Positions 26,820 through 37,161 of a stretch of 64,000 nt of DNA are shown here, one piece after another. A model generated the notes under the pieces. The model was not told the origin of the DNA, did no database searches, and saw only the letters and a list, made by a program, of their open reading frames with translations. Position numbers and translations under genes: made by a program. The DNA is taken from positions 124,001 to 188,000 of the forward strand of contig NZ_BNAF01000010.1 of NCBI RefSeq assembly GCF_014653155.1, in the 5' to 3' direction. Numbering within the stretch: the first letter of the stretch is position 1; every line of letters begins with the position of its first letter. The stretch is from Sphingobacterium griseoflavum (GTDB taxonomy: Bacteria > Bacteroidota > Bacteroidia > Sphingobacteriales > Sphingobacteriaceae).

Positions 26820-29759
26820 TTAGTATCCGAATATCTCTTGCAAAGTCAATTTCTGTACCTTACCCATTTTATTCAATTGTTCCGCAGTCAGTGACTCTTG
26901 GTCACCCACTATACAATACACATAAGGTTTATTGCTCAACTCTTTGTTATGAAATGCCTTCAGGTCTGCATAATCCAATTTCGGCGCTTGTTCATATACC
27001 GATTTACGAATATCTGTTTCGTTACCCAAACGTTTTGCTCCAATGTAGCTGTTTAATATTCCCGCATTGGTAATACGCTCGCTCGCCAAAGACTTCATCA
27101 AACTGACCTTTGCCGTTTCTAAAGCCAATGGCGATTCGGGCAACTCGTTTAGCAGTTCGTTCATACCGGCAATAGCTTCGTTGAATTTATCCGTCTGTGT
27201 GCCTATGTAGGCGCCGACAATGTAATGGTTTTCTTTCTTTTGCGGCTGGCCATAATATGCATATGTAGAATAAGCCAAGGCCTTTGATTCCCGGATAGTT
27301 TGGAAAACAATGCTACCCATTCCACCACCAAAATAATTGTTGAATAAAGATATCACAGGTGTATTCGTTGCTTGGTACAATTCCGAATTGCGGAACCAGA
27401 ACACTTCGGCCTGTTTCATATCATAGTGGGCAAAGAGCACGCTATTCTCTGTCGTCGCCAATTCTTTGAACCCAGCACCACGCCGAACATCGACATAAGA
27501 CCCCTTGTCAAGTTTTAGTTTAGGAAGTGTTGTTAGCAACTGATTTACTTCACGCGGACCATAGTAGAGAATAGTATGCTTGGTGTTAACCAAGTCGTGT
27601 AAGATCTTTACTAAATCTGCCGCCTTCAACTGATCAAGCTCTGCATCGCTAAACGTATAGTTGAAAGGGTTTTGTGGACCATATTTTGCGTACGCTCTTA
27701 ATCCTTCCATGATACTGCCTTTGTTTTCCTTCGCATTGGAACGTGACTTTTTCAATCGGGACAGATAAGCCTGAAATGCGACCTCATCCACCACACAGTT
27801 GCGTAGCAGATCTTGAATGAGCAATACCGTTTGATCGAAATGCTCGTCTAGCCCAGATATGGAAATACGGGACTCTTCATTACCCGCCGAGACCGAAAAG
27901 TCAGATGCCAGCCTATAAAAGGATTTACTGAAATCCTCGCTTGATTTATCCTTGGTGCCCAAAAACTCAAAATAATCAACCGCTAAAGCCAGAAGTTTGT
28001 TGTCCCACTTTCCTATGGGATACTGATAAGAAAGGCTAAAAAGTGTATTGTCCTTATTTTGTACGGACAAAACATCGATATCGCCCAATTTCCCTTTTAA
28101 GACTTCTTTATCATAATCCAACCATACGGGTTGTATCGCTTGCTCCGGCAGTGCGTTGACGGCTTTTAAAAACTCCGATTGACTGTCTCTGTTGACAGTG
28201 ATCGGAGTGATAGCCGGCTTTTCCACTTTTACAACAGCCGTATCGAGCCCCTGTCTTTTATAAACCACCACATAATTCCGATCGTTAAGGTATTTGTTTG
28301 CAAATTCGACCACATCTTTTTTCGTTAGTTTGCTCAACCGGTCCGTATAACCGAGCTCCTTCGCCCAGTCTAGGTCCGACGTAAAGGCCGACATCAACTC
28401 CTCGGCCCTACTTTTATAGCTCTCATTCCGCGAAATCTGCTCTTTACGTTCATTGTTAATGATTGATGTGATGAGTTCGTCCGAAAACTCCCCATTCCGT
28501 AGCTTTGTCAGCTCGGCAAGCAATAGATTCCGGACATCTTCTAAGGATTGCCCTTGCGAAGGGTTTCCCTGCAAAATCAACATCGAATAGTCTTTCAGTA
28601 CATATGGAAATGCGCCTGCCCCAAGTAATTTTTGCGACTTGACCAAATCAAGATCGATCATCCCCGCCGAACCATTCGTCAATATGTTGGCCATCAGATT
28701 CAACATTTGTGCATCCTCACTCGCCGCACCAGGAAAACGAAATCCCAAAAATAGAAATTCTGCATTCGGTCCTTTCACCTCGCGAATGATAGGTTGCTCT
28801 ATTACCTTTTCGCGATCAAATGTGTAGGCCGGCACTTCCTTGGGCTTCATGTAAGAAAAAGCGCGTTCTATCTTTTGAATCATTTCCGCGGGTTCGAAAT
28901 CCCCTGACATGATAACCCCCATGTTATTTGGCACATAGTACGTATCATAATAGTCTCGGATAGCCCGTAACGAGGGATTTTTTAAATGTTCTACCGTACC
29001 GATAACCGTTTGCTTCCCATAGTTGTTATTGGGAAAAATCGCTTCAAACATCGCTTCCACAGCCTTTCTACCGTCGTTGTCCAAACCAATGTTCTTTTCT
29101 TCATACACAGCCTCCAGTTCGGTGTGGAATAACCGAAGTACCGGAGATCGAAAACGTTCTGCCTGTACAGCAAGATATTTATCTACAACATTGTTCGGGA
29201 TATCTTCGATATAAACCGTTTGCTCAAACGAGGTGAAGGCGTTGGTACCCTCTGAGCCCATATTGCTCATCAGTTTATCATACTCATTGGGAATAGCAAA
29301 TTTAGCCGCTTCTCCAGATACCGAGTCAATTTGCCGATAAATTGCCTTTCGCTTTTGCTCATCCGATGTCGAATTGTATTGCTCATAAAGAGCATCTATT
29401 TTAGCGAGCAGTGGCTTTTCTTCGCTCCAATCCAACGTTCCAAATTTATCGGTACCTTTGAAAAGCATATGTTCCAAATAGTGCGCTAAGCCAGTATGAT
29501 CTTTGGGATCTGTTTTGCTACCCGCTTTGGTAGCAATGTAAGTTTGTATACGCGGCTGTTTTTTGCTCGGACTTAAGATTACAGTCAGTCCATTCTTTAA
29601 TTTATAAAAACGGGCTTGCGTGGGATCATTGCTTACGTAACGATACGTGTAGCCATCCTCTATAGCTTCCTTCCACTCAAATTTCTTTTGTTGAGCAGAT
29701 GTTCCAACCCAAATAAAAAGCAAGGATGCAAACACCGCTGCTCTAAAAAGTTTTCTCAT
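26820..29759 (-). CDS. Large exported M16-family zinc protease (pitrilysin-like)
   Basis: A 979-residue protease with four M16-type domains on one chain. An N-terminal signal peptide (MRKLFRAAVFASLLFIWVGTSAQ) directs it to the periplasm or surface. The catalytic motif HYLEH is at residues 93-97 (H93, E96 and H97), and the downstream ligand region EAVYEEKNIGLDND supplies the third zinc ligand. The C-terminal half is catalytically silent, as usual. The likely role is degradation of peptides outside the cytoplasm, unlike the leaderless M16 pair at 9-11.5 kb. It is monocistronic, with a strong terminator. Confidence 0.93.
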   Translation of the reverse strand: MRKLFRAAVFASLLFIWVGTSAQQKKFEWKEAIEDGYTYRYVSNDPTQARFYKLKNGLTVILSPSKKQPRIQTYIATKAGSKTDPKDHTGLAHYLEHMLFKGTDKFGTLDWSEEKPLLAKIDALYEQYNSTSDEQKRKAIYRQIDSVSGEAAKFAIPNEYDKLMSNMGSEGTNAFTSFEQTVYIEDIPNNVVDKYLAVQAERFRSPVLRLFHTELEAVYEEKNIGLDNDGRKAVEAMFEAIFPNNNYGKQTVIGTVEHLKNPSLRAIRDYYDTYYVPNNMGVIMSGDFEPAEMIQKIERAFSYMKPKEVPAYTFDREKVIEQPIIREVKGPNAEFLFLGFRFPGAASEDAQMLNLMANILTNGSAGMIDLDLVKSQKLLGAGAFPYVLKDYSMLILQGNPSQGQSLEDVRNLLLAELTKLRNGEFSDELITSIINNERKEQISRNESYKSRAEELMSAFTSDLDWAKELGYTDRLSKLTKKDVVEFANKYLNDRNYVVVYKRQGLDTAVVKVEKPAITPITVNRDSQSEFLKAVNALPEQAIQPVWLDYDKEVLKGKLGDIDVLSVQNKDNTLFSLSYQYPIGKWDNKLLALAVDYFEFLGTKDKSSEDFSKSFYRLASDFSVSAGNEESRISISGLDEHFDQTVLLIQDLLRNCVVDEVAFQAYLSRLKKSRSNAKENKGSIMEGLRAYAKYGPQNPFNYTFSDAELDQLKAADLVKILHDLVNTKHTILYYGPREVNQLLTTLPKLKLDKGSYVDVRRGAGFKELATTENSVLFAHYDMKQAEVFWFRNSELYQATNTPVISLFNNYFGGGMGSIVFQTIRESKALAYSTYAYYGQPQKKENHYIVGAYIGTQTDKFNEAIAGMNELLNELPESPLALETAKVSLMKSLASERITNAGILNSYIGAKRLGNETDIRKSVYEQAPKLDYADLKAFHNKELSNKPYVYCIVGDQESLTAEQLNKMGKVQKLTLQEIFGY

Positions 29760-29990
29760 AAGGCGAATAAGGTTTTATACAGTAAATACTTGCTAAATTT
29801 AACGTAAAAAAAATGAATGTTTTCATACGTTCTGATATATTCCGAATTTTTTATTAAAAAACGGCCTTTTCACTGAAAAAAATAAAGGAAACTTGTTCTC
29901 AAGTACGGTAAGTAACAAATTGCAAACGCAGATTGCCTTTACAAATACATTCAGCGACAAATACAGGAAAATAAGTCCAAAAACAACCTA

Positions 29991-31109
29991 TCACCTATCT
30001 ACATTTCGTTTGAATATATTGAGCTCTTCAAGCAATTTCTTGAAATTTTCATTGTTTTTCTCCTCTTCACCCAATAAAAAACCCCACGCTTTTAGATCGC
30101 GTACCCGATCAAATAAGATCTTGCAGATGGCAAGTATTGGGATTGCCAAGAACATACCCGAAATACCCCACAACATTTCGCCAACAATAATGGCCATCAT
30201 CGCAAAGAGGGAATTTATCTTGACTTTTGAACCAACGATTTTAGGAACTACGAAATTACTATCTATGAGATGGATAACGATCAATGCCACCACAACAAAA
30301 AAAACATGCGTGATCGAAGACGTTGCAAAGGTAATGAGCGCAATGATAAGCATAGCGAGCACAATCCCTATATAGGGCAGCACGTTAAACACACCAGTTA
30401 TAATCGCTAGCATAAGGCTGTATTTCACGCCAATAATACTCAGCGCTATAAAGGTAAGTGCCGCAACTATAGCCATTTGCAACACCAAGCCAATCAGGTA
30501 TTTTTTAACAACATATTGAATCTGTTTCACAATATCCATCACGATGATATGGTGTTCTGTTCGGTTCAGCAACAGTAGAAAACGAACAATATGACCGCGA
30601 TAAATGAGTATAAAAAATGCATAAAGAAATGTGAATACGAATAAGATAAGGAGGGACGATAGCGATAGCAGCGCAATACCCACAATAGCAGTCCCTTGGC
30701 TCACGGATTTGGAAACGGTACTGGTCAGATATTCCATTTGTTCACTTTGCGCAACACCAAAGGTTTTATGTACCCAAACTTGCGCTAGCTGAAATCCATC
30801 TATAATCTGTTTTTCAAAAGCAGGCCAATCGTCTTTCAACATGGACAATTGAGAGCCCAACATCGTGAAAAGACCACCTATAAGCCCAAAAAAAAGTATT
30901 AAGGCAACAACTGCTGCCAACGTACGATGCAAACGCAACTTCCTTTCCAGCCAATTGCACACGGGAACCAGTAGCAGGGAAAATAGACTACCCAGAATCA
31001 GTGGCACCACGATAGTCTGTCCGATACGAGCAATGTAACCTAAGGCAATGATGGAAATCAATGTGCAGGCCAGTTTAATGTAGAACGGCAAGGTAAAAAA
31101 TTTGATCAT
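29991..31109 (-). CDS. AI-2E family (PerM/YdiK-like) membrane transporter
   Basis: A 372-residue inner-membrane protein with about seven to eight hydrophobic helices. The N-terminal pair lies near residues 8-50, one helix around 60-85, the central helices near 150-175 and 205-265, and the C-terminal ones beyond 270. The conserved HLIDSNFVVPKIVGSKVKINSLFAM segment near residue 280-305 is typical of PF01594. Named after E. coli TqsA, but most members have other or unknown substrates, including Na+/H+ exchange. It stands alone. Its C-terminal tail is charged and cytoplasmic. Confidence 0.88.
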   Translation of the reverse strand: MIKFFTLPFYIKLACTLISIIALGYIARIGQTIVVPLILGSLFSLLLVPVCNWLERKLRLHRTLAAVVALILFFGLIGGLFTMLGSQLSMLKDDWPAFEKQIIDGFQLAQVWVHKTFGVAQSEQMEYLTSTVSKSVSQGTAIVGIALLSLSSLLILFVFTFLYAFFILIYRGHIVRFLLLLNRTEHHIIVMDIVKQIQYVVKKYLIGLVLQMAIVAALTFIALSIIGVKYSLMLAIITGVFNVLPYIGIVLAMLIIALITFATSSITHVFFVVVALIVIHLIDSNFVVPKIVGSKVKINSLFAMMAIIVGEMLWGISGMFLAIPILAICKILFDRVRDLKAWGFLLGEEEKNNENFKKLLEELNIFKRNVDR

Positions 31110-31423
31110 TTTATTGAAAAATATCGTACCTTCTAATATACCATTTTTTTGAAATTATTTCCTCTTTACCTTTACAATTCGATGACTCACCTCTTGAAAA
31201 GAAAACCGAGCTATGGTATGCCTTTGAGTTTCTTCGTTAACAGGACGCTAGCTGCCCAGCTAAACCTACCCCATAAAACTAATCGTGAAATTTATCCTTT
31301 GATCCTACATTCAGTCCAGCCTTGTCATATGATAGATGATCTGAATTTTTTCACTGTACAACATAAAAACTATTAAAATCTACTATTTCTATAGATATAA
31401 TTGTTTTTGTGATTTAATATTGG

Positions 31424-31431
31424 TACGTTTG
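31424..31431 (+). promoter_or_regulatory. -7 box of small RNA copy B
   Basis: TACGTTTG matches TAnnTTTG; a TTTTTG lies about 14 bases further upstream as a possible -33 element, a little close. Confidence 0.6.
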
Positions 31432-31436
31432 TGTTA

Positions 31437-31504
31437 TCATAAAATACATAGGTTTATAATTGGTTAGCTTAAGGTTTCCATTCTCCCCGTTTGGAAACCT
31501 TTTT
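31437..31504 (+). ncRNA. Small structured RNA, copy B
   Basis: Same layout as copy A: the identical 18-base block at 31450-31467, a hairpin with arms 31471-31480 and 31492-31501, the identical loop TTCTCCCCGTT (31481-31491) and a T-run to 31504. Against copy A the third stem pair from the loop changes T-A to C-G and the sixth changes C-G to T-A, on both arms, so selection keeps the stem. The flanks diverge, ruling out a recent duplication of a longer segment. Confidence 0.75.
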
Positions 31505-31535
31505 AAAAGAATATCACTAAACAACACATCTCGCA

Positions 31536-31564
31536 AAAAAGAGGATGCAGTAGCACCTCTTTTT
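31536..31564 (-). terminator. Terminator after dctA
   Basis: AAAAAGAGG (31536-31544) pairs with CCTCTTTTT (31556-31564), with an inner TGC/GCA pairing. It lies 22 bases after the dctA stop on the minus strand, where a T-run follows. The plus-strand reading also ends in Ts. Confidence 0.8.
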
Positions 31565-31586
31565 GTTTAATTACTTATTTAGATTA

Positions 31587-32849
31587 TTAATCTCCTTCTT
31601 GTAGTTGCTGTTTCAGCACAGTAAGATCCAAACCTTTTTCAAATTTGGAAATGACTATTGTCGCCGCCGCATTTCCGATAATGTTCGTTATCGCCCGAGC
31701 TTCACTCATAAACCGATCAATTCCTAAAATCAGGCCAACGGCTTCTACTGGCACATGGCCAACGACGGGTAATGTGGCCGCCAACGTCACAAAACCACTT
31801 CCGGTAACACCCGCGGCGCCTTTCGATGTTAACAAAAGAACCAATAACAACGAAATTTCCTGCTGCAGCGAGAGGTGCATATTCAACGCCTGTGACACAA
31901 AGACGGCAGCCATGGTCAAATATATGCAGGTACCGTCCAGATTAAACGAGTATCCGGTTGGAATTACAAGCCCAACAATCGATTTCGAGCAACCTGCACG
32001 TTCTAGCTTTTGCATGATACCCGGAAGAGCAGATTCAGACGACGATGTCCCCAGCACGATCAACAACTCTTCCTTCATGAAGCGGATAAGTTTCGCGATG
32101 TTGATGCCAACATAAAAATAAAGTACACCTCCGATGATGCATACGATAAAGACCAAACAGGTCAGGTAAAAACTGAGCATCAGCAATCCAAGTTTTGACA
32201 AAGCCTCTACGCCATATTTTCCCACCGTAAAGCCCATTGCACCCATCGCACCTATTGGCGCCAGGTACATAATCATCCGGATCACCGCGAACAAACCTTT
32301 TAGGAAAGCGTTCAACACTGTCAAAACAGGCGCTGCTGCTGTTTCGCCGATTTTTGTCAACCCAATGCCAAATAGCACGGCGAAAACGAGTACTTGCAGC
32401 AAGTTATCAGATGCCACCGCTGCAATGACATTTTCCGGAATGATACTTAACAACCAGTCCAGCATATTTTTTTGCGTTTCCGCATCTTTTACATAATGCG
32501 CGATACTCGATCCATCCAATGTACTGGGATCTACGTTCATTCCTGTCCCCGGTTGAATCCAATTCACAAAAATCAAACCTATAACCAAGGCCGCCGTGGT
32601 CATTAGTTCAAAGTAAATTAACGCAGATAAACCGATTTTTCCGACTTTCTTCACATCCTGCATACTGGCAATACCAATCACAATCGAGCTGAAGATCAGC
32701 GGAGCGATGACCATTTTAATCAATTTGATGAATCCGTCGCCCAGTGGTTTCAGCTTAATTGCTGCGTCAGGGTAGAAAATACCGACGGAGATACCTACGG
32801 TTATTCCTATCAATACCTGAACATATAGATTTTTGAGGAGCCTATGCAT
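31587..32849 (-). CDS. dctA: Dicarboxylate/amino acid:cation symporter (DctA-like)
   Basis: A 420-residue inner-membrane carrier with eight predicted helices and two re-entrant loops. Family motifs are the serine-rich GTSSSESALP loop (about 264-273), the PTGYSFNLDGT segment (about 290-300) in helix 7, and GIDRFMSEARAITNIIGN in helix 8. The last motif resembles C4-dicarboxylate carriers (DctA) more than glutamate carriers (GltP). It probably imports succinate, fumarate or malate with protons or sodium. It is monocistronic and closed by a hairpin. No DctBD-type sensor is adjacent. Confidence 0.85.
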   Translation of the reverse strand: MHRLLKNLYVQVLIGITVGISVGIFYPDAAIKLKPLGDGFIKLIKMVIAPLIFSSIVIGIASMQDVKKVGKIGLSALIYFELMTTAALVIGLIFVNWIQPGTGMNVDPSTLDGSSIAHYVKDAETQKNMLDWLLSIIPENVIAAVASDNLLQVLVFAVLFGIGLTKIGETAAAPVLTVLNAFLKGLFAVIRMIMYLAPIGAMGAMGFTVGKYGVEALSKLGLLMLSFYLTCLVFIVCIIGGVLYFYVGINIAKLIRFMKEELLIVLGTSSSESALPGIMQKLERAGCSKSIVGLVIPTGYSFNLDGTCIYLTMAAVFVSQALNMHLSLQQEISLLLVLLLTSKGAAGVTGSGFVTLAATLPVVGHVPVEAVGLILGIDRFMSEARAITNIIGNAAATIVISKFEKGLDLTVLKQQLQEGD

Positions 32850-33001
32850 AGCGGAGAATGTATTGGATTATAATGGACACGCTAATATAAACATAAAATC
32901 GCGCTTCCAAAGACACTATCATATTATCCGTTTACCCTATATTGTGGTCGAAAAAATTGCTGTGTGAGGCTATGATGAAGCATACGTTATTGCACAAAAA
33001 A

Positions 33002-33035
33002 GCGGTTTAAAACTTCAAACGAAGCTTTAAACCGC
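33002..33035 (-). terminator. Terminator after the YceI-family gene
   Basis: GCGGTTTAAA (33002-33011) pairs with TTTAAACCGC (33026-33035), with inner CTTC/GAAG pairing. On the minus strand a run of six Ts follows (32996-33001). The stem begins 17 bases after the stop. Confidence 0.85.
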
Positions 33036-33051
33036 CTAAAAAAATGGAATA

Positions 33052-33729
33052 CTATTTTTTTGTAGCGTGCAATTGTATCCCGATCTCGATGTCTTTACTG
33101 ATCATCCATTCGGCAGGATCGCCTTCCGAGGTACCAAATTTGATGCCCCAATCTGCACGATTTACCGTAAACTTGGCTCCTACAGAAACCTTGTCTCCCT
33201 CAACAGCGATCTTCGCTGGGAAAGAAATGTTCAACGTGCTATCCAAAAGTGTCAGATTCCCACTAACGTTCTTATTCGCGCCTTCGATAGCACCTTTTGC
33301 CGTAGCAGCATCTAAATCCGATACGCTTGTAATTTTGAAAGTTGCCGTAGCAAATTTCTCCACATCGAAGAAATCCGGATTTTTCAAATGGTTTTCGAGA
33401 TCCGATGATTTTTTATCAGCCTCCGTAACGGATGCCGAATCCACTTTCAGTGATTTCATGTCAATGGTAAAGTCGCCTGCGGTCACATCGTCACCTGAAA
33501 CGGACAACTCGCCCGACGTCAACGACAATGTTCCCCAGCGTGGTGCAAAACCACCTTTGTGAAAAGCCTTCCAATCCACTTTCGATGTTGATAAATCAAC
33601 GGCATACGCATCACCCTGTGCTTCCGCGACAGTTTGCTCGCTAGATGTACTGGTGCTTGAACCACTTCCGCCGCAAGATGCAAAAACAAGTGCGGCAGCA
33701 GCCACCATAGATAATCCAATTTTTTTCAT
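33052..33729 (-). CDS. YceI-family lipoprotein
   Basis: A 225-residue exported protein. The N-terminus is a lipoprotein signal: MKKIGLSMVAAAALVFASC with the lipidated cysteine at residue 19, then a Gly/Ser-rich linker to about residue 40. The rest is a YceI-like lipocalin barrel: VDLSTSKVDWKAFHKGGF opening, the GDFTIDMKSLKVD strand, a HLKNPDFFDVEKFATATF core motif and the final NRADWGIKFG. The family binds isoprenoid or other lipids, and some members are stress-induced. Role here is unknown. It is monocistronic. Confidence 0.9.
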   Translation of the reverse strand: MKKIGLSMVAAAALVFASCGGSGSSTSTSSEQTVAEAQGDAYAVDLSTSKVDWKAFHKGGFAPRWGTLSLTSGELSVSGDDVTAGDFTIDMKSLKVDSASVTEADKKSSDLENHLKNPDFFDVEKFATATFKITSVSDLDAATAKGAIEGANKNVSGNLTLLDSTLNISFPAKIAVEGDKVSVGAKFTVNRADWGIKFGTSEGDPAEWMISKDIEIGIQLHATKK

Positions 33730-33864
33730 AAATATGTTTTTTTGTTCTAAATTAAGCGTTAAAATTATTTATCTTTTTTGAATTATACAATATGCTATAT
33801 AATTTAAATAACAAAAAGACATTGAAATTATCAATTTGTAGAAGTTTAAACAATCAAATACCTA

Positions 33865-35100
33865 TTAACCTAGAATCGTCAAGGATTTTTTGATGATAGC
33901 AACCGCTTCCTGCAGTTGCTCTTCGTCGATCACTAACGGGGGAGCGAAGCGGATTTTATCGCCGTGAGTAGGTTTGGCTAAGAGGCCATACTGCATCATC
34001 TGCAAACAAAGATCGTAAGCTGCATCATTACTATCATGCTCGATAACGATCGCATTTAATAAACCCTTTCCACGGATTTCTTTTATTGCTGGATGGTTTA
34101 TCTTGGCGATCTCGGCACGAAAGATCTCTCCCAAACGCTCGGCGTTATCGGCCAAAGATTCTGCTTTCAGTACATCCAGTGCCGCAATGGCTACTGCACA
34201 AGCCAAGGGGTTTCCCCCGTAAGTAGATCCATGTTCTCCTGGCTGTATAGTCAGCATGATTTCGTTGTCGGCAAGCACTGCCGAAACAGGCAACATGCCG
34301 CCACTTAAGGCCTTTCCCAAAATCAACATATCAGGCCTTACAGCTTCATGATCGCAAGCCAGCAATTTCCCGGTGCGGCACAAGCCGGTTTGGATTTCAT
34401 CCGCAATAAAAAGCACCTGATGCTGTTTACACAGCGCGAAGGCTTGCGCCAGGTAACCCTCATCCGGAACGAGTACACCAGCTTCCCCTTGTATTGGTTC
34501 GATCAACAGCCCCACGACGTCAGGATCCTGAAGTGCCATCTCCAAGGCGTTCACATCGTTGTATGGGATCGTTACATATCCATCCACAAAAGGGCCAAAT
34601 CCATCTCTTGCAGATTCGTCTGTACTAAAAGATATGACGTTCACGGTACGCCCATGAAAATTGCCGTTCATCGTTACGATCTTGGCAGCGCCATCCGCTA
34701 CACCCTTCACCTTATACCCCCACTTTCTGGCAAGCTTGATAGCAGTTTCGACCGCTTCCACGCCTGTATTCATCGGCAGAACCCGATCATAGCCGAAGTA
34801 AGCACTTATATAAGCGACATATTCGGATAGTTTTTCGCTATGGAAGGCACGCGATGTTAAGGTCAATTGTTTCGCCTGCATGATGAAAGCTTCCACAAGC
34901 TTAGGATGACAGTGCCCTTGGTTCACCGCGGAGTACCCAGACAGGAAATCAAAATATCGTTTACCCTCAACGTCCCATACGAATGGCCCATTCCCCCTTT
35001 CCAAAACCACAGGTAATGGATGGTAATTATGTGCGCCAAATTTATCTTCTTGCGCAATCAGGTGTTGCGTTTTTGCTGCTAAGCCGTGCTTTTCCATCAT
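33865..35100 (-). CDS. rocD: Ornithine aminotransferase
   Basis: A 411-residue PLP enzyme converting ornithine and 2-oxoglutarate to glutamate-5-semialdehyde and glutamate. The N-terminal [19 protein letters not shown] and [16 protein letters not shown] are close to known ornithine aminotransferases. The PLP-binding region is [15 protein letters not shown], with the Schiff-base lysine in [11 protein letters not shown] (near residue 257). The C-terminal [20 protein letters not shown] is also typical. Class III family membership is certain and substrate assignment strong. It is monocistronic and divergent from the mechanosensitive channel gene. Confidence 0.92.
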   Translation of the reverse strand: MMEKHGLAAKTQHLIAQEDKFGAHNYHPLPVVLERGNGPFVWDVEGKRYFDFLSGYSAVNQGHCHPKLVEAFIMQAKQLTLTSRAFHSEKLSEYVAYISAYFGYDRVLPMNTGVEAVETAIKLARKWGYKVKGVADGAAKIVTMNGNFHGRTVNVISFSTDESARDGFGPFVDGYVTIPYNDVNALEMALQDPDVVGLLIEPIQGEAGVLVPDEGYLAQAFALCKQHQVLFIADEIQTGLCRTGKLLACDHEAVRPDMLILGKALSGGMLPVSAVLADNEIMLTIQPGEHGSTYGGNPLACAVAIAALDVLKAESLADNAERLGEIFRAEIAKINHPAIKEIRGKGLLNAIVIEHDSNDAAYDLCLQMMQYGLLAKPTHGDKIRFAPPLVIDEEQLQEAVAIIKKSLTILG

Positions 35101-35245
35101 AAAGTAAAAGTTTTATATTCATAAAAGTACAAAATATAGCTAACAAAGAAAAAGCGTACAGCTACGGATCTATTTCGAATTTCCCTACCAAAAAACGAGA
35201 TATTTTAAAGATATTTGACGTTTGTAATCGCCCTAACCCACAGAT

Positions 35246-37072
35246 ATGCCCCTTATAATCCCTATCTCAATCGCCCTATTGCTGTTATTTTCTGCAACAA
35301 ATTCATCTGCTTTGGTGGGTCAACCTGACTCGTCTGATCATACAACTCGCCATCAAATTGACATCAAGTCTGTAGAACTGGAAGCCATGAGGCAGCAACA
35401 ACAGAGAGATTCTTTACTTCGTGTGCGCTTGGAGGATCAGCTATTAATAGTCCAACGGAGCGATTTCGAAGAAAAGCGTAAGCTCATGGAGGAAATTAAT
35501 CTTTTGCGCAGCCGCGACTCGCTGCTTGTGAATCGCCGAAAATTAAAAGTGGATTCGCTACGTCGTTTGAACAAGGGTGTGGGGGTAATTCCTTTTCGGG
35601 ATACACTTTTTAAAATCTACACGGCTATCGGCAGTTACAGTGCAAACGATAGGGCGCAGGCCATCGAAAATAGAATACGCGGTATGGTGAATAACGTCCA
35701 ATTTCACACGGACTCCTTGCATATTGAAAATAATGAAGACAGCTGGATTCTTGCTTGGCGCGATCAGGTTATTCTGAGTGTGAACCAACAGGATGCACTT
35801 TGGGCGAATGCCGATGCAAAAGATTTGATTGCCCGTTATAGATCAGAAGTCAGCATAGCCATAGAAAACGAGCGAGAACAGAACAGCTTGAAACGCATTT
35901 TACAAGCGCTTGGGCTTGCGGTTATTATACTGGCATCCCTTAGTCTCCTTATCTTTGCTATTGGAAAGCTGACCAACTACCTAAAGAAGAAGGCAATTGG
36001 GGGCAAAAATAAAATTTTCAATGGCATACAAATCAGGGGTTATACGGTGGTAACTCCTTCCAAACAAATCAGAATCATTTGGGGACTACTTGACATTGCG
36101 AAATGGTTGCTCATGTTATCTGCCGTATACCTGGCGTTGCCTATCATGCTCAATCTATTTCCGCAGACAGAAGGCTATGCACCGGTTTTATTAGGCTACT
36201 TCCTGTCCCCTTTGAAAGATGTCGGCTCGGCCATAATCGCTTACATACCTAATCTAATTACTATTTTTGTGATTTATTTGGTATTCCATTATTTATTGCG
36301 ATTTTTGAAATTCTTTGCGAAAGAATTGCAAGATGAGGTACTAACTATCCCCGGTTTTTATAAAGAATGGGCACTTCCCACCTATCAAATCCTTCGGGTG
36401 CTTTTGCTGGCCTTCTTGCTCGTCGTGATCTTCCCTTATCTACCAGGATCTGATTCGCCAATCTTTAAAGGAATATCCGTTTTTATCGGCGTACTGTTTA
36501 CTTTTAGTTCTGCGGGCGCACTTGGCAATATCGTAGCTGGATTGATGCTTACTTATATGCGTTCCTTCAGCATAGGGGATCGAATTAAGATAGGCGATGT
36601 AACAGGCGATATCATGGAAAAATCACTACTGGTGACGCGCATTCGTAGTATTAAAAATGAAGTAATTTCCATACCAAATGCGCAGATATTAAACAATCAT
36701 ACGGTTAATTACAGCGCTGATGCGCAGCAACTCGGACTGATATTGCACGTCAGCATCACGTTAGCATATGAGATACCTTGGCAAAAGGTACATCAATTAG
36801 CAAAACGTGCGGCGGAACAAGTTGACCTGCTCGAGAAATCGCCAGAGCCCTTCGTTTTGCAAACAAGTTTGGATGATTTCTACGTTTCTTACCAACTTAA
36901 TGCATACACCAAATCGCCGGATAAACAAGCTTTTATTTATTCCGAGTTATACAAGCATCTTTTGGACACTTTTCATCAAGCCGATATTGAAATACTTTCG
37001 CCCCATTACCACGCTGTACGCGACGGCAGCACGCGTGATATCCCCCCTCCTAATGCCACAGCGCGTCGATGA
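35246..37072 (+). CDS. MscS-family mechanosensitive channel with long periplasmic N-terminus
   Basis: A 608-residue inner-membrane protein. A signal peptide (about 1-22) and a charged, coiled periplasmic domain (about 30-215) precede transmembrane helices near 220-245, 280-305, 325-350 and 375-400. The pore helix and MscS core follow: FTFSSAGALGNIVAGLML (about 422-439) then SIGDRIKIGDVTGDI and the soluble beta domain (about 450-590). It is longer than the 286-residue E. coli MscS, in the size class with extra domains. The likely role is pressure release in osmotic downshock. Confidence 0.9.
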   Translation: MPLIIPISIALLLLFSATNSSALVGQPDSSDHTTRHQIDIKSVELEAMRQQQQRDSLLRVRLEDQLLIVQRSDFEEKRKLMEEINLLRSRDSLLVNRRKLKVDSLRRLNKGVGVIPFRDTLFKIYTAIGSYSANDRAQAIENRIRGMVNNVQFHTDSLHIENNEDSWILAWRDQVILSVNQQDALWANADAKDLIARYRSEVSIAIENEREQNSLKRILQALGLAVIILASLSLLIFAIGKLTNYLKKKAIGGKNKIFNGIQIRGYTVVTPSKQIRIIWGLLDIAKWLLMLSAVYLALPIMLNLFPQTEGYAPVLLGYFLSPLKDVGSAIIAYIPNLITIFVIYLVFHYLLRFLKFFAKELQDEVLTIPGFYKEWALPTYQILRVLLLAFLLVVIFPYLPGSDSPIFKGISVFIGVLFTFSSAGALGNIVAGLMLTYMRSFSIGDRIKIGDVTGDIMEKSLLVTRIRSIKNEVISIPNAQILNNHTVNYSADAQQLGLILHVSITLAYEIPWQKVHQLAKRAAEQVDLLEKSPEPFVLQTSLDDFYVSYQLNAYTKSPDKQAFIYSELYKHLLDTFHQADIEILSPHYHAVRDGSTRDIPPPNATARR

Positions 37073-37161
37073 GTAACTGGGCAGCCAGCTTCTGTAGATA
37101 GCGATTGGCAACAGGACAGCATGAAGCCAGCATATGCATAGGACGTCGCTGGCCGTTTTTG

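Larger units (their letters stand above)
31110..31586. other. 477-base intergenic region carrying small RNA copy B
   Basis: Contains the promoter of the AI-2E transporter gene (minus), small RNA copy B (plus) and the dctA terminator (31536-31564). An open frame at 31149-31376 has no supporting codon pattern or family resemblance. Confidence 0.55.

Noticed and set aside
31149..31376. 75-codon open frame before small RNA copy B
   Set aside because: No codon bias, no family, and it lies in a region expected to be a promoter.
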